This document shows positions 9,369 to 19,965 of a stretch of 64,000 nt of DNA, one piece after another. How positions within the stretch are numbered: the stretch's first letter is position 1; the number at the start of each line of letters is the position of its first letter. The notes below the pieces were generated by a model. That model did no database searches. It was not told the origin of the DNA and saw nothing but the letters and a program-made list of their open reading frames with translations. A program made the position numbers and the translations under genes. Source of the stretch: a bacterium (GTDB lineage: Bacteria > Actinomycetota > Acidimicrobiia > Spongiisociales > UBA5794); contig JAAETI010000162.1 in assembly GCA_024228555.1 (NCBI GenBank), positions 23,001 through 87,000 on the forward strand, read 5' to 3'.

Positions 9369-10595
9369 TTGAAAATCCATGAGTTCCAGGCCAAGGAGCT
9401 GATGAAAGCCCATGGCATCCCAGTGCCGGAGGGACGTGCGGTCACCTCGGTTGCCGGGGCGATCAATGCTGTGGGCCCGTTGGTTGAAGCGAGCGGCAAC
9501 CCCGTCGTTGTGGTGAAGTCGCAGATCCATGCCGGGGGCCGGGGCAAGGGTCGCTTCAAGGAGGATCCTGAACTCGGGGGCGTCACTGTCGTTCTGGATG
9601 GTATCGAGGGTGGTGTCGAGGCAGCCAAGACCAAGGTGGCGCAGCTGGCAGGACGGATGCTGGGTAACACGTTGGTGACGGTGCAAACGGGCGAGAGCGG
9701 CAAACAGGTCAACAGGCTCTACGTAGAGCAGGGCATTGACATCGAAACAGAACTCTATCTCTCTGTCCTGCTCGACCGTGGCTCGAGTCGCAACATTGTG
9801 ATGGCTTCCACCGAGGGCGGTACGGAGATCGAAACGGTCGCGGAAGAGACGCCAGAGAAGATCCTCAAAGCCGAGATCGACCCCGGTCTTGGCCTTCTTG
9901 ACTTCCAAGCGAGGGATCTCGCTTTCGGATTGGGGCTCGAGGGAGTCGCTTTCAAGAACGGGGTGCGGTTCATCAAGGCACTCACCGCTTTTGCAGTTGA
10001 TCTGGACGCAGACCTCGTTGAGATCAACCCGCTGGTGGTCGCCAAGGATGGATCCGTCATGGCTCTCGACGGCAAGATGAGTTTCGAGGCCAACGCCCTG
10101 TATCGCCACCCTGAGGTTCAGGACATGCGCGATCTCAGTGAAGAGAATGCGGCCGAGATCGAGGCGTCGGGCTACGGGCTCAGTTTCATCAAGCTCGATG
10201 GCACGATCGGTTGCATGGTGAACGGTGCAGGTCTGGCGATGGCAACGATGGACATCATCAAATATGTCGGCGGCGAGCCGGCCAACTTCCTGGATGTCGG
10301 TGGGGGAGCCGACAAGGACCAGGTGGCAGCCGCGTTCAAGATCATCACTCGTGATCCGAACGTCACCGGTATCTTCGTGAACATCTTTGGTGGAATCATG
10401 AAGTGTGACACGATTGCGCAAGGAGTCGTGGACGCCGTTTCCGAGGTCGGTCTCGAAATGCCGCTGGTCGTTCGTCTCGAGGGCACGAACGTGGAGCTGG
10501 GGAAGCAGATACTGGACGAATCCGGTCTCAACATCCTGAGTGCCTCCGACATGAAAGATGGTGCACAGAAGATCTTGGAGGCGACGCAGACATGA
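9369..10595 (+). CDS. sucC: Succinyl-CoA synthetase beta subunit
   Basis: The ATP-grasp subunit of succinyl-CoA synthetase, which interconverts succinyl-CoA and succinate with nucleotide triphosphate formation in the TCA cycle. It begins [21 protein letters not shown], with the ATP-grasp segment [22 protein letters not shown], and the succinate-side C-terminus [18 protein letters not shown]. It is about 408 residues, slightly longer than usual. TTG 9369 is chosen because AAAGGAGGA lies 5 bases upstream and the protein starts at the conserved segment; an ATG at 9333 would add 12 unconserved residues. It overlaps sucD by ATGA. Confidence 0.96.
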   Translation: MKIHEFQAKELMKAHGIPVPEGRAVTSVAGAINAVGPLVEASGNPVVVVKSQIHAGGRGKGRFKEDPELGGVTVVLDGIEGGVEAAKTKVAQLAGRMLGNTLVTVQTGESGKQVNRLYVEQGIDIETELYLSVLLDRGSSRNIVMASTEGGTEIETVAEETPEKILKAEIDPGLGLLDFQARDLAFGLGLEGVAFKNGVRFIKALTAFAVDLDADLVEINPLVVAKDGSVMALDGKMSFEANALYRHPEVQDMRDLSEENAAEIEASGYGLSFIKLDGTIGCMVNGAGLAMATMDIIKYVGGEPANFLDVGGGADKDQVAAAFKIITRDPNVTGIFVNIFGGIMKCDTIAQGVVDAVSEVGLEMPLVVRLEGTNVELGKQILDESGLNILSASDMKDGAQKILEATQT

Positions 10596-11518
10596 GCGTT
10601 CTCATAAACAAGGACACCCGGGTCATCGTCCAGGGAATGGGCAAGACGGGGCGTTTTCACACCGATAAGGCGATTGCGTACGGCACCCAGATGGTTGGGG
10701 CAGTCCACCCGTCGCGGGCTGGACAGATCGAGGTATTCGATGGGGAGACGGATCATTCGGGAGTACCGGGGCGTGGTGACAGCTATCGGGTAGAGATCCC
10801 CATCTTCCGCACCGTTCGCGAGGCGATGGCGGCGACTGGAGCGACCGTAAGCGTTGTCTATGTACCGCCACCGTTTGCCGCCGACGCCATTATGGAAGGC
10901 GCAGACGCCGGGCTCGACCTCATCGTCTGTGTTACCGAGGGCATCCCGGTAGCCGACATGGTCAAGGCCAAGAGCTACATCCAGTCGCATCACGGTCGGC
11001 TGGTGGGTCCGAACTGCCCCGGTGTCATCACTCCGGGGCAATGCAAGATTGGCATCATGCCCGGCTACATCCACGAGGAGGGCCGGGTTGGTGTTGTGAG
11101 TCGATCCGGCACGTTGACCTATGAGGCTGTTCACCAGCTCACGCAGGTAGGTCTCGGACAGACGACGGCGATCGGTATCGGCGGTGACCCTGTCAACGGA
11201 ACCGACTTCATCGATTGTCTCAAGTTATTCAACGATGACCCGGCGACCGAAGGCGTCATCATGATCGGCGAAATCGGGGGGACCGCAGAGGAAGAGGCTG
11301 CGGCCTGGATCACCGCCAACATGACGAAACCGGTTGCAGGCTTCATCGCAGGGACGACGGCTCCTGCGGGGAAGCGTATGGGTCACGCTGGTGCGATCAT
11401 CTCCGGAGGCAAAGGCACCGCAGCCGACAAGATCAGCGCTCTCAAGGCAGCAGGTGTGGTCGTAGCTCCAACCCCGACCGACATGGGTGCCGCGATGTTG
11501 GAGGCAATGGCAGACTGA
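10592..11518 (+). CDS. sucD: Succinyl-CoA synthetase alpha subunit (variant CoA-binding region)
   Basis: The CoA-binding and phosphohistidine subunit, partner of SucC. The catalytic His is in [44 protein letters not shown] and MIGEIGG are intact. At 308 residues it is about 19 longer than the E. coli subunit. The difference lies near residues 40-70: the usual short loop (PGKGGTTHLG) is replaced by [12 protein letters not shown] followed by a further [14 protein letters not shown] stretch. The first glycine loop is also altered, reading [11 protein letters not shown]. The start overlaps the sucC stop by ATGA, giving a coupled operon. Confidence 0.93.
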   Translation: MSVLINKDTRVIVQGMGKTGRFHTDKAIAYGTQMVGAVHPSRAGQIEVFDGETDHSGVPGRGDSYRVEIPIFRTVREAMAATGATVSVVYVPPPFAADAIMEGADAGLDLIVCVTEGIPVADMVKAKSYIQSHHGRLVGPNCPGVITPGQCKIGIMPGYIHEEGRVGVVSRSGTLTYEAVHQLTQVGLGQTTAIGIGGDPVNGTDFIDCLKLFNDDPATEGVIMIGEIGGTAEEEAAAWITANMTKPVAGFIAGTTAPAGKRMGHAGAIISGGKGTAADKISALKAAGVVVAPTPTDMGAAMLEAMAD

Positions 11519-11569
11519 AGACCGAGTGGGAGTTGACTTGCGCCGGCGGCCTATGCTGCCGACACGTCA

Positions 11570-11589
11570 AACTCGAACAGGATCGAGTT
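11570..11589 (+). promoter_or_regulatory. Inverted repeat just upstream of purH
   Basis: AACTCGA and TCGAGTT form 7-base arms around a 6-base centre, ending 11 bases before the purH ATG and next to its AAGGGG ribosome binding site. It could be an operator or a translation-masking hairpin. There is no independent evidence for either. Confidence 0.3.
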
Positions 11590-11600
11590 AAGGGGTCTCA

Positions 11601-13148
11601 ATGAGTCGCACCAAGGTTCGTCGCGCACTGCTTTCGGTGAGCGACAAGACCGGTCTTTTGGACTTCGCCGGGCAACTGGTCGCGGCGGGGGTTGAGATCG
11701 TTGCCTCAGGCGGCACCGCCCGGGTCCTGCGGAGCGGGGGGATTGCGGTGACTGCTGTCGATTCAGTCACGGGTTTCCCCGAGATGCTGGACGGTCGGGT
11801 CAAGACCCTCCACCCACATATTCATGGAGCGATCCTTGCCGACATCGGTAATCCTGAACATCGCAACGAGTTGTACGACAAGAACCTGACGCCGATACAG
11901 CTGGTGGTTGTGAACCTCTATCCGTTCGAAGATGGTCTCGCCCAAGGCGGACTCACTGCTGACGAAGCGGCGGAGCTCATCGATATTGGCGGGCCAACGA
12001 TGTTGCGTGCGGCCGCAAAGAACCACAAGTGGGTTGGTGTGGTCACCTCGCCCGAGCAGTACGCCGCCGTTGCTGCCGAGATTGCCGACGGTGGCCTGCG
12101 CGGCAATTTCCGACGGGACCTCGCCAGGGAAGCCTTCTATCGAACCGCTCGCTACGACGCCGCAATCGTGGAGTGGCTCGAAGGCTTGGCCGGAGACGTG
12201 CCGCAACGCATGGTGCTGGCCTTTGACCAGGTGGCGGAGCTTCGCTACGGCGAGAACCCACACCAGAGCGCAGCGTTGTTCGCCGAGGGTGGCACCAAGA
12301 GTTGGTGGCAGTCAATGGAACAGCTGCAGGGCAAGGACATGTCCTTCAACAACTATCTCGACACCGAAGCCGCCTGGCGGCTCGTGAATGACTTCGCAGA
12401 TCCCTCTGCGGTGATCGTCAAGCACGCCAATCCTTGCGGCGTCGCCAGCCGGGACTCCATCCAGGAGGCTTTCATCACCGCCTGGGAATGCGATCCGCTG
12501 TCGGCTTTTGGCGGAGTCATCGCCGTAAACGGCAAGATCGACGAGCCGGCCGCACGCCTTATCGTCGAGAACTTCGTCGAAGTGGTCATCGCCCCATCAG
12601 TAGCGGACGGTGCCATCGAGATCCTGGCGCGGAAGAAGAATCTCCGGGTACTGGTGGCCAAACCACCTGGCAATGACGATCTCGACCTTCGTCGTCTCGA
12701 ACATGGTTTTGTCGCACAAGACCGCGATCAGCTCGATCTGCCCCTCCCCGGCAAACTGCCGGCCGATTGGGAGTCGGTTGGCGATCGGCCGCTGAGTGCG
12801 GATCTGTTGATCGAGCTTCGGTTTGCGTGGACTGTTGCGGCACACGCCAAGTCGAATGCAATCGTCGTAGTCCGTGATCGGGCCGCCGTTGGTATCGGTG
12901 CTGGGGATCAGTCGCGCGTCGGTGCGGCGCAGCGGGCGCTCGCCCAGGCTGGTGAGCGGGCCTACGGTGCTGTTGTTGCTTCAGATGGATTCTTCCCATT
13001 CCGTGACGGCGTAGACCAACTCGGTGCAGCCGGGGTGGTTGCGGTAGTCGAGCCCGGTGGTTCGATGCGGGATGAAGACGTGGTCAAGGCTGCTGACGAA
13101 CACCATATGGCAATCGTCTTCACAAGCAGGAGACACTTCAAACATTGA
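11601..13148 (+). CDS. purH: Bifunctional AICAR formyltransferase / IMP cyclohydrolase
   Basis: Catalyses the last two steps of de novo IMP synthesis. The N-terminal MGS-like cyclohydrolase domain shows [25 protein letters not shown] and [16 protein letters not shown]. The formyltransferase domain carries the Lys-His dyad in [11 protein letters not shown], with [14 protein letters not shown] and the end [15 protein letters not shown]. At 515 residues it is full length. AAGGGG precedes the ATG. The stop overlaps the TTG start of folD (TTGA), linking it to the enzyme that helps supply 10-formyl-tetrahydrofolate, the cosubstrate of the transformylase step. Confidence 0.97.
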   Translation: MSRTKVRRALLSVSDKTGLLDFAGQLVAAGVEIVASGGTARVLRSGGIAVTAVDSVTGFPEMLDGRVKTLHPHIHGAILADIGNPEHRNELYDKNLTPIQLVVVNLYPFEDGLAQGGLTADEAAELIDIGGPTMLRAAAKNHKWVGVVTSPEQYAAVAAEIADGGLRGNFRRDLAREAFYRTARYDAAIVEWLEGLAGDVPQRMVLAFDQVAELRYGENPHQSAALFAEGGTKSWWQSMEQLQGKDMSFNNYLDTEAAWRLVNDFADPSAVIVKHANPCGVASRDSIQEAFITAWECDPLSAFGGVIAVNGKIDEPAARLIVENFVEVVIAPSVADGAIEILARKKNLRVLVAKPPGNDDLDLRRLEHGFVAQDRDQLDLPLPGKLPADWESVGDRPLSADLLIELRFAWTVAAHAKSNAIVVVRDRAAVGIGAGDQSRVGAAQRALAQAGERAYGAVVASDGFFPFRDGVDQLGAAGVVAVVEPGGSMRDEDVVKAADEHHMAIVFTSRRHFKH

Positions 13149-13999
13149 GTGCATTGATACTTTCCGGCAAGGAAGTCGGTGCGGTGGTGCGGCAAGAGGT
13201 CGCTGACCGTGTTGCCACCCTCAAAGACAGAGGAAAGTCGGTGGGACTGGCGACAGTTCTCGTTGGCGAAGACCCCGCGTCTCAGGTGTATGTGCGTAGC
13301 AAGCACCGCGCTGCCGAGAAGGCAGGCATGCTGTCGTTTGACCATGGGTTGCCTGGAGATGCCACGCAACAGATGGTGGAGGACAAGGTTCGTGATTTGA
13401 ACCGTGACCCTGCTGTTGACGGCATGATCGTGCAGCTCCCCCTACCCGCGGGTTTAGACGGGAACCGTGCCGTGGAGACGATCGACCCCGCCAAGGACGC
13501 CGACGGGCTCCACCCGTACAGCCTGGGGCTACTTGCATTGGAGCGGGGATTCCTGCGTCCGGCTACTCCAAGCGGGATAATGCGGATTCTGCAGCACTAC
13601 GACATTGCGACCAGTGGCAAGCTGGCAGTGATCGTGGGGCGTTCGTTCCTGGTCGGCAAACCGATGGCGCTTCTGCTGGGAGCCAAAGGCGTTGATGCCA
13701 CGGTTGTCCAAGCTCATTCGCGGACGAAAGACCTCGCCGCTCTCACCAAGAAGGCGGACATCTTGGTTGCCGCCATCGGACGACCCGGCTTCATTGATGG
13801 CTCGCAGATCAAGCGTGGTGCGGTCGTTATCGACGTTGGAATCAATCGTACGGACGAAGGCCTGGTTGGAGACGTAGACTTCGACTCGGCGGTCAAGGTC
13901 GCCGGTGCGATAACCCCAGTCCCCGGGGGGGTTGGCATCATGACTGTTGCTTCTCTCCTCGCTAACACCGTTGCCGCGGCGGAACACGCGGTCTCCTGA
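13145..13999 (+). CDS. folD: Methylenetetrahydrofolate dehydrogenase / methenyltetrahydrofolate cyclohydrolase
   Basis: Interconverts 5,10-methylene-, methenyl- and 10-formyl-tetrahydrofolate with NADP. The catalytic region has [14 protein letters not shown] with the family lysine, then [24 protein letters not shown] and the dinucleotide-binding stretch [31 protein letters not shown] closes the protein. It is 284 residues, a normal length. The TTG start sits in the purH stop (TTGA), so translational coupling is likely and a ribosome binding site need not be strong. Confidence 0.96.
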   Translation: MSALILSGKEVGAVVRQEVADRVATLKDRGKSVGLATVLVGEDPASQVYVRSKHRAAEKAGMLSFDHGLPGDATQQMVEDKVRDLNRDPAVDGMIVQLPLPAGLDGNRAVETIDPAKDADGLHPYSLGLLALERGFLRPATPSGIMRILQHYDIATSGKLAVIVGRSFLVGKPMALLLGAKGVDATVVQAHSRTKDLAALTKKADILVAAIGRPGFIDGSQIKRGAVVIDVGINRTDEGLVGDVDFDSAVKVAGAITPVPGGVGIMTVASLLANTVAAAEHAVS

Positions 14000-14062
14000 C
14001 AGGAAAGGCTTGACTCGTCCCTAGGGGGAGACCCGACAATGGTTGGGCAGGAGGTACGAAGA

Positions 14063-14881
14063 GTGAATCTGGTCCCGATCGGGCGATTCTCGAAGATGAC
14101 ACGGCTGTCGGTCAAGGCGCTTCGGCTGTATGACGATAACGGTCTGCTCCGCCCCGCTCATGTCGATCCATCGTCGGGGTATCGGTATTACGACATCGAG
14201 CAAGCGAGTAGAGCGGAGCTGGTGAAAACCCTGCGTGCCGTCAACATGCCGCTCGACCAGATCCAGGAGATCGTGGTAGCCGACAACTCTGAGATCGCAC
14301 ACAAGCAGCTCCTGGTCCACCGCCAGCGGCTCGGTGCGCAGCTGGCGGCGCAAGAGCGGACTCTCACGTACCTCGAAACGCTTATTGACCAAGAGGAGGG
14401 GATCATGTCCTATCAAGTCGAAGTTATCGAAGAGCCGTCACTACAGGTGGCCGCCACCAGAGTGACCACATCCAAGAGCCGCATCGCCAACGATATCGGC
14501 ACTGGGTTCGGGGCAATCATGAAGGCGATGGGTCGCAGTGGTGTTTCCGCTGCGGGCTCTCCGCTGATCGTATATCACGATGTCATCGATGACGAGGCGG
14601 ACGGGGACATCGAGATCTGTGTGCCCATCGGCAGCAAGATCACTGCCGATGCGAGCGTCTCCGCTCGCGAACTGGAGGGGGGATCAATGGCAGCCACCGT
14701 CCATCGTGGCCCCTATGACCAGATGCCGTTGGCATATCGGGCGCTGACCGGTTGGATTGCTGAGCACGGTCATGAGATTGCAGGGCCACCGCGCGAGGTC
14801 TATCTCAACGACCCACGGACGGTAGCTCCCGACCAACTCCTGACCAGGGTTGTGTTCCCGATCTGTCCCGAGACGGGCTGA
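14063..14881 (+). CDS. MerR-family regulator with GyrI-like effector-binding domain
   Basis: A 272-residue transcription activator of the BmrR type. The N-terminal winged helix-turn-helix reads [19 protein letters not shown] with GYRYYDIEQ, followed by a dimerisation helix to about residue 110. From about 115 to the end is a GyrI/AraC-E-like ligand-binding domain ([16 protein letters not shown] through [14 protein letters not shown]). Such proteins sense small, often hydrophobic or cationic compounds and commonly control efflux genes. GTG 14063 is chosen because GGAGG lies 8 bases upstream; an ATG at 14039 is upstream of that site. No efflux pump lies nearby, so the target is unknown. Confidence 0.88.
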   Translation: MNLVPIGRFSKMTRLSVKALRLYDDNGLLRPAHVDPSSGYRYYDIEQASRAELVKTLRAVNMPLDQIQEIVVADNSEIAHKQLLVHRQRLGAQLAAQERTLTYLETLIDQEEGIMSYQVEVIEEPSLQVAATRVTTSKSRIANDIGTGFGAIMKAMGRSGVSAAGSPLIVYHDVIDDEADGDIEICVPIGSKITADASVSARELEGGSMAATVHRGPYDQMPLAYRALTGWIAEHGHEIAGPPREVYLNDPRTVAPDQLLTRVVFPICPETG

Positions 14882-15077
14882 GCGACCGACACCTGTCTGG
14901 TCATGGTTGTGGGCATCTCTTGTGGCGGAGATCGGATGTGTCGATGCTCGATTGACTACGATCGCGGAGACTGGTGGTAAACCTGCCAGCATCGGCTTGG
15001 TCCCAGCTATCGATTCGGGGGCGTATCGATGCGGCTATTTTCACCTCATTCAATCAACACGCTGGAGGACATGGCCG

Positions 15078-16280
<1,203 letters not shown>

Positions 16281-16318
16281 CCGTCCGGGCTACCACAAGA
16301 TCAAAGGAGTCTCAGAGT

Positions 16319-17254
16319 ATGAGCAAAGTGACCGTTGTAGGAGCAGGCAAGTACGGTTCAACAACCGTGCAACGGCTCGCCGAGTGGGATGTCGTTGATG
16401 AAGTAGTGATGACGGACATTGTCGAGGGATTGCCGCAAGGTCTCGCCCTTGACATGAACCAGAGTCGCCCGGTGACAGGGCATCGCACTCTCGTAGTGGG
16501 TACGAATGACTACGCCGACTCAGCAGGCAGCGACGTGGTCATCATCACGGCGGGTCTACCTCGCAAGCCGGGCATGTCGCGCATGGACCTTCTCGAGGTG
16601 AACGCCAAGATCGTCAAGAGTGTCACCGAGGACATTGTCCGCTACTCACCTGATGCCGTGATCATCGTCGTCACCAATCCGCTTGATCAGATGACGACGC
16701 TGGCTGCAGAGGTGTCTGGGTTCCCCAGGAACCGGGTCTTTGGACAGGCAGGGATTCTCGACAGTTCGCGTTTTGCGCACTTCATTTCGGAGAAGACCGG
16801 TGCGGACATTCAGTCGATTGAGGCCGTGACCCTGGGCAGCCATGGCGAAACCATGGTTCCGGTGCCGTCGCTGTGTCGTGTTGATGACAAGCCGCTGGCC
16901 GAGGTGCTCGATCCGGGAACGATCGATGATCTGGTTGATCGCACTCGCAAGGGCGGCGCCGAGATTGTCGGGCTGCTCAAGACGGGGAGTGCCTACTACG
17001 CACCATCCGCAGCAGCGGCCTACATGGCGAAAGCAGTGGTCGAGAACTCTGCGGAGAAGCTGCCGGTGTGCGCATGGATGACGGGTGAGTACGGTATCGA
17101 TGATGTGTACCTGGGTGTCATCGCCGAGATAGGTTCGGGCGGTGTGCAAAGGGTCGTGGAACTCGAATTGACCGATGAAGAGGCCACAGGCCTCGCTGAG
17201 GCAGCTGTTGCGGTCAAGGAGAAGGTCGAAGACCTGGCGCAAATCGATCTCTAG
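16319..17254 (+). CDS. mdh: Malate dehydrogenase, LDH-like type
   Basis: Interconverts malate and oxaloacetate with NAD. The N-terminal dinucleotide fold begins VTVVGAGKYGSTTVQRLAE, with a lysine where many have N/T in the glycine loop. The substrate loop GLPRKPGMSRMDLL carries the paired arginines that define malate rather than lactate specificity. VVTNPLDQMT and LGSHGETMVPVPS contain the catalytic Asp/His region. It is 311 residues, a normal length. AAAGGAG lies upstream of the ATG. It follows icd by 38 bases and ends at a strong bidirectional terminator. Confidence 0.95.
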   Translation: MSKVTVVGAGKYGSTTVQRLAEWDVVDEVVMTDIVEGLPQGLALDMNQSRPVTGHRTLVVGTNDYADSAGSDVVIITAGLPRKPGMSRMDLLEVNAKIVKSVTEDIVRYSPDAVIIVVTNPLDQMTTLAAEVSGFPRNRVFGQAGILDSSRFAHFISEKTGADIQSIEAVTLGSHGETMVPVPSLCRVDDKPLAEVLDPGTIDDLVDRTRKGGAEIVGLLKTGSAYYAPSAAAAYMAKAVVENSAEKLPVCAWMTGEYGIDDVYLGVIAEIGSGGVQRVVELELTDEEATGLAEAAVAVKEKVEDLAQIDL

Positions 17255-17270
17255 CCGGCTCACGGGGCAT

Positions 17271-17307
17271 AGCAAGAGGGCGGGACCAGTGGTCCCGCCC
17301 TCTTGCT
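17271..17307. terminator. Bidirectional intrinsic terminator between mdh and a convergent membrane gene
   Basis: Perfect 17-base arms (17271-17287 and 17291-17307, AGCAAGAGGGCGGGACC and its complement) around a 3-base loop, followed by CGTTT. It lies in the 66 bases between two converging stop codons and should serve both strands. Confidence 0.85.
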
Positions 17308-17320
17308 CGTTTCAAGGTTC

Positions 17321-18223
17321 TTACTGAGCAGCCCGAGCTTCCCGCTGATGCTGCTGTGCAACTTCGAGAGCGGCTTGGATTTCGGCAGCGCTGGCCTCGG
17401 CGGCGAGACGCTGCTTTTCGGCACGCTGCTGGTTGATAATGATGTCCCGTCGTTTGGCCCACAACGACACCGCTCCGACAAAGGCCAGCAGCATCCCAAA
17501 TAGGGAAAGGAAGTATCCAGAGGTGACCTGAGTGTCCTTGTATTGGCCGACTACCCCATCTAGGTCGAGTTGAGCGGTGATCAGGTTTGCCCTGATTGCT
17601 GCTGCACTGAGGGCGATCGCGATACCGCCGGCGACTGTCGAGATGATCAGCATCCGGTTGGCCGCAAGCTCGACAGGCCTGCCGGCTGAGGCGAGACCAA
17701 ACAAGACCAGGGCTGCGATACCCACCCAAACAACCGGTCGTGCCTCCGACTCGCTACCGAAGACCAGAAGGTTCATAACCGAAGCGGTAACGACAACTAT
17801 GGCTAAGGAACTGAGGGTCTTGACGGCTGCTGCCATCTCCGGGAGTCGTGGTACCACAAGGCCCTTCACGATCCAGCCGACCGCAAAGGCGAGCACCCAG
17901 CCGGTTGCTCCGCCGCCCATCGTTCGATCATCGGTCCCGTAGATGGCGGCGACTCCGATGGCGCCTAACGCCATGAGCAAAGCAATGAGAACGCTATACA
18001 GCGGTTTCAGCGACTTTTCCAACATGGTCAGCAAACCGGCGCCGAAGATGAGGGCACCAATCGTGAAGGCAATGGAACCGTGGATTGACTCGAAACCGCG
18101 GGTTGACCACGGTTCGACGAGATACGAAGTCTGGGGATTCATGCGAGCAATTTCCCAGGCAATCGACGCCATCGTTATCGCCGCTCCCAGGAGCAGCAAC
18201 ATCTGTGGCCGGTAGCGTTTCAC
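17321..18223 (-). CDS. Predicted 8-TM membrane protein with C-terminal coiled coil
   Basis: I do not recognise the family. The 300-residue protein shows about eight hydrophobic helices, beginning MLLLLGAAITMASIAWEIA and ending SGYFLSLFGMLLAFVGAVSL. A positively charged stretch (AKRRDIIINQQRAEKQR) and an Ala/Glu/Gln-rich coiled coil of about 40 residues follow, probably cytoplasmic. GTG 18223 is chosen because GGAGGAAAGGGA lies just upstream; the frame stays open far upstream but is not membrane-like there. It converges on mdh and diverges from HU. Nothing in the sequence assigns a substrate. Confidence 0.75.
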   Translation of the reverse strand: MKRYRPQMLLLLGAAITMASIAWEIARMNPQTSYLVEPWSTRGFESIHGSIAFTIGALIFGAGLLTMLEKSLKPLYSVLIALLMALGAIGVAAIYGTDDRTMGGGATGWVLAFAVGWIVKGLVVPRLPEMAAAVKTLSSLAIVVVTASVMNLLVFGSESEARPVVWVGIAALVLFGLASAGRPVELAANRMLIISTVAGGIAIALSAAAIRANLITAQLDLDGVVGQYKDTQVTSGYFLSLFGMLLAFVGAVSLWAKRRDIIINQQRAEKQRLAAEASAAEIQAALEVAQQHQREARAAQ

Positions 18224-18302
18224 TCGTTCCCTTTCCTCCGGATCGTGACACTTTACCGGCATTGCCGTCTGTCGTCCTCCCGGTCGTCGTGTGTGAGCAT
18301 CC

Positions 18303-18331
18303 TTGGGCAGCCGGGGTCGTGTCGGTATCGT
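18303..18331 (+). promoter_or_regulatory. Candidate promoter of the HU gene
   Basis: TTGGGC and TATCGT are separated by 17 bases, with the -10 31 bases before the HU GTG. The -35 matches consensus at only three positions, so this is tentative. Confidence 0.35.
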
Positions 18332-18361
18332 TCGGCTCAGACAGATGACAGGAGCGGATTC

Positions 18362-18634
18362 GTGAACAAGGCGGATCTCATCGATCAGGTGGCATCGCGC
18401 ACGGGCCAGACGAAGGTCGCAGTTGCCGCAGCGGTCGAAGCGACCATGGCGACCATCGTTGAGACGGTCGCTCGAGCTGAGGCAGTGACCCTCAGCGGGT
18501 TTGGCACATTCGAGTCGAAGAAGCGTCGCGCCCGAACGGGGCGTAATCCGCGCACGGGTGATGCGGTCCCGATTCCGCCCAAGACTATTCCTGTGTTCCG
18601 GCCAGGCAACGCTTTTAAGGATGCCGTCGAGTAA
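18362..18634 (+). CDS. hup: HU-family histone-like DNA-binding protein
   Basis: A 90-residue nucleoid protein that binds and bends DNA as a dimer. It begins NKADLIDQVASRTGQTKVAV, then VTLSGFGTF, the DNA-binding arm region RRARTGRNPRTGDAVPIPPK, and VPVFRPG-like VFRPGNAFKDAVE. There is no Lys/Ala-rich C-terminal tail of the mycobacterial HupB type; it is the short classical form. GTG 18362 has AGGAG 7 bases upstream; the open frame further upstream has no HU similarity. Confidence 0.95.
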   Translation: MNKADLIDQVASRTGQTKVAVAAAVEATMATIVETVARAEAVTLSGFGTFESKKRRARTGRNPRTGDAVPIPPKTIPVFRPGNAFKDAVE

Positions 18635-18643
18635 GCGGCCAAA

Positions 18644-18679
18644 ACAAAAAGGGGCCAGGCTGGTACCTGGATCCTCTTT
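18644..18679. terminator. Imperfect stem-loop between HU and the SCP2 gene
   Basis: AAAGGGGCCAGG and CCTGGATCCTCTTT pair around CTGGTA with a small internal loop, starting 10 bases after the HU stop and ending in CTTT. Reading leftward it ends in an A/T-rich run, so it may act on both strands. Confidence 0.5.
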
Positions 18680-18684
18680 GCAGC

Positions 18685-18764
18685 TACTTCTTAGTAGTCG
18701 ATTTCTACTTCTTAGTAGTCGATTTCTACTTCTTAGTAGTCGATTTCTACTTCTTAGTAGTCGA
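18685..18764. repeat. 21-bp tandem repeat, 3.8 copies, at the 3' end of the SCP2 gene
   Basis: The unit TACTTCTTAGTAGTCGATTTC starts at 18685, 18706, 18727 and (partial) 18748. On the minus strand each copy repeats the last codons and stop of the SCP2 gene: Asp-Tyr-TAA followed by GAA GTA GAA ATC. The unit is 7 codons long, so every copy keeps its TAA in the gene's reading frame. Copies 1-3 are identical and the copy inside the gene diverges in its final bases. Confidence 0.92.
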
Positions 18765-19140
18765 CGTCTACGTCGGCGACGGTTGCCGCCCACTTGTTGA
18801 TGACGCCCTGATTCATCATGAGCACTGCCATGTTGCCCGCAACCTTGATCTTGCCGGTCATGAACGCCATCTGCGTATTCAGGTCACCCTTGAAGAGGGA
18901 GATGGCAGTTTCGTGGGTGCTGGTGATGGACACGTCGGCGGATTCCAGTTCACCGCCCGTCATCGTGGCCGCTCCATCGGCGACCGACAGGTAGTAATCA
19001 ATGTCGTCGCCGGGGGCTTCGGTGACATGGAACTGCAGGCCCATGTTTATGTTTGTAATCGAGCTGACAAAGTCGTCGTTGCCGTTGAGGGCAACGGTAG
19101 CTGCTGCCAGATGCTCGTCACTCAAGAACTCCGCACCCAT
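18754..19140 (-). CDS. SCP2 sterol-binding domain protein
   Basis: A 128-residue protein matching the SCP2 lipid-carrier fold: FHVTEAPGDDIDYYLSVADG, then MTGGELESADVSITSTHETA and the typical hydrophobic end FMTGKIKVAGNMAVLMMNQ. Such stand-alone domains bind fatty acyl-CoA, sterols or other lipids. ATG 19140 follows AAGGAAA by 7 bases; a TTG one codon earlier is possible. The gene ends in a tandemly duplicated stop region. It runs toward HU and lies just upstream of sdhCAB on the same strand, but separated from it by a hairpin. Confidence 0.85.
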   Translation of the reverse strand: MGAEFLSDEHLAAATVALNGNDDFVSSITNINMGLQFHVTEAPGDDIDYYLSVADGAATMTGGELESADVSITSTHETAISLFKGDLNTQMAFMTGKIKVAGNMAVLMMNQGVINKWAATVADVDVDY

Positions 19141-19184
19141 CAAGATTTCCTTCTATAGCTGAATGGTGCATTGTATCGACGTGT

Positions 19185-19204
19185 GGCGTCGCTGCGCCGA
19201 CGCC
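19185..19204 (-). terminator. Stem-loop after sdhB
   Basis: GGCGTCG and CGACGCC form 7-base arms around a 6-base loop directly at the sdhB stop codon. There is no clear U tract; it may terminate weakly or protect the 3' end. Confidence 0.45.
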
Positions 19205-19965
19205 TATCGCTGACCGAATTTCCTGCGGTCTTTGAGCTTCGCCATCATGTAATCCCGGTTCATCAGAGCGATGTTGTCGATGCTGATGCTCTTCGGGCAC
19301 GCCTCCTCGCATTCACCGTGATTGGTGCACGAACCAAAGAACTCCTCCATCTTCTCGACCATGGCCGCGGTCCGCTTGTAGCGTTCCGGCTGCCCCTGGG
19401 GGAGTAGATTGAGGTGTGCCAGCTTGGCCGATGTGAACAACTGGCCGGCACTGTTGGGACATGCCGCAATGCAGGCCGCACACCCGATGCAGGCGGCCGC
19501 ATCCATCGACGCTTCAGCGGCAGGCTTGGGGATCGGGATGAGATTGGCGTCGGGGGCACCACCCGTGTTGACGCTGATGTAGCCGCCGGCTTCGATGATG
19601 CGATCCAGAGGTGACCGGTCAACAATCAGGTCGCGGACGACCGGAAGACCGGTGGCCCGCCACGGTTCGATGACGATCCGGTCACCGTCGTTGAACTTCC
19701 GCATATGGAGCTGGCAAGTCGCTGTGCCCTTCTGGTCACCGTGGGGATGCCCGTTGATCATGACTCCGCACATCCCGCAGATACCCTCACGACAATCGTG
19801 ATCGAACTCGATGGGCACATCGCCGGCTTCGACGAGGCGTTCGTTGACTGTGTCGAGCATCTCCAGGAATGACGCCTCCGAGCTGATGCCCTTTGCCTCA
19901 TACTCCTTGAACTCGCCTGGCTTACCGGGGCCGTCCTGGCGCCACACCTTCAGTGTGAGATCCAT
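19204..19965 (-). CDS. sdhB: Succinate dehydrogenase iron-sulfur subunit
   Basis: Carries electrons from the SdhA flavin to the membrane quinone site through three Fe-S clusters. The [2Fe-2S] ligands are in [18 protein letters not shown] with TATCQLHM. The [4Fe-4S] and [3Fe-4S] ligands lie in [17 protein letters not shown] and [16 protein letters not shown]. It is 253 residues. The ATG overlaps the sdhA stop (TAATG), so the sdhC-sdhA-sdhB order is translationally coupled at the end of the operon. Confidence 0.96.
   Translation of the reverse strand: MDLTLKVWRQDGPGKPGEFKEYEAKGISSEASFLEMLDTVNERLVEAGDVPIEFDHDCREGICGMCGVMINGHPHGDQKGTATCQLHMRKFNDGDRIVIEPWRATGLPVVRDLIVDRSPLDRIIEAGGYISVNTGGAPDANLIPIPKPAAEASMDAAACIGCAACIAACPNSAGQLFTSAKLAHLNLLPQGQPERYKRTAAMVEKMEEFFGSCTNHGECEEACPKSISIDNIALMNRDYMMAKLKDRRKFGQR

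Noticed and set aside
14882..15077. Small gene or RNA between the MerR regulator and icd
   Set aside because: No frame with a plausible start and ribosome binding site, and no convincing hairpin or promoter was seen; left as unassigned intergenic sequence.
18685..18764. CRISPR array
   Set aside because: The 21-bp units are contiguous with no spacers, and no cas genes are present.
18501..18800. Plus-strand frame with repeated LLLSSRF across the 21-bp repeats
   Set aside because: It starts inside HU out of frame and exists only because the repeat unit is a multiple of three; the minus-strand SCP2 gene explains the region.
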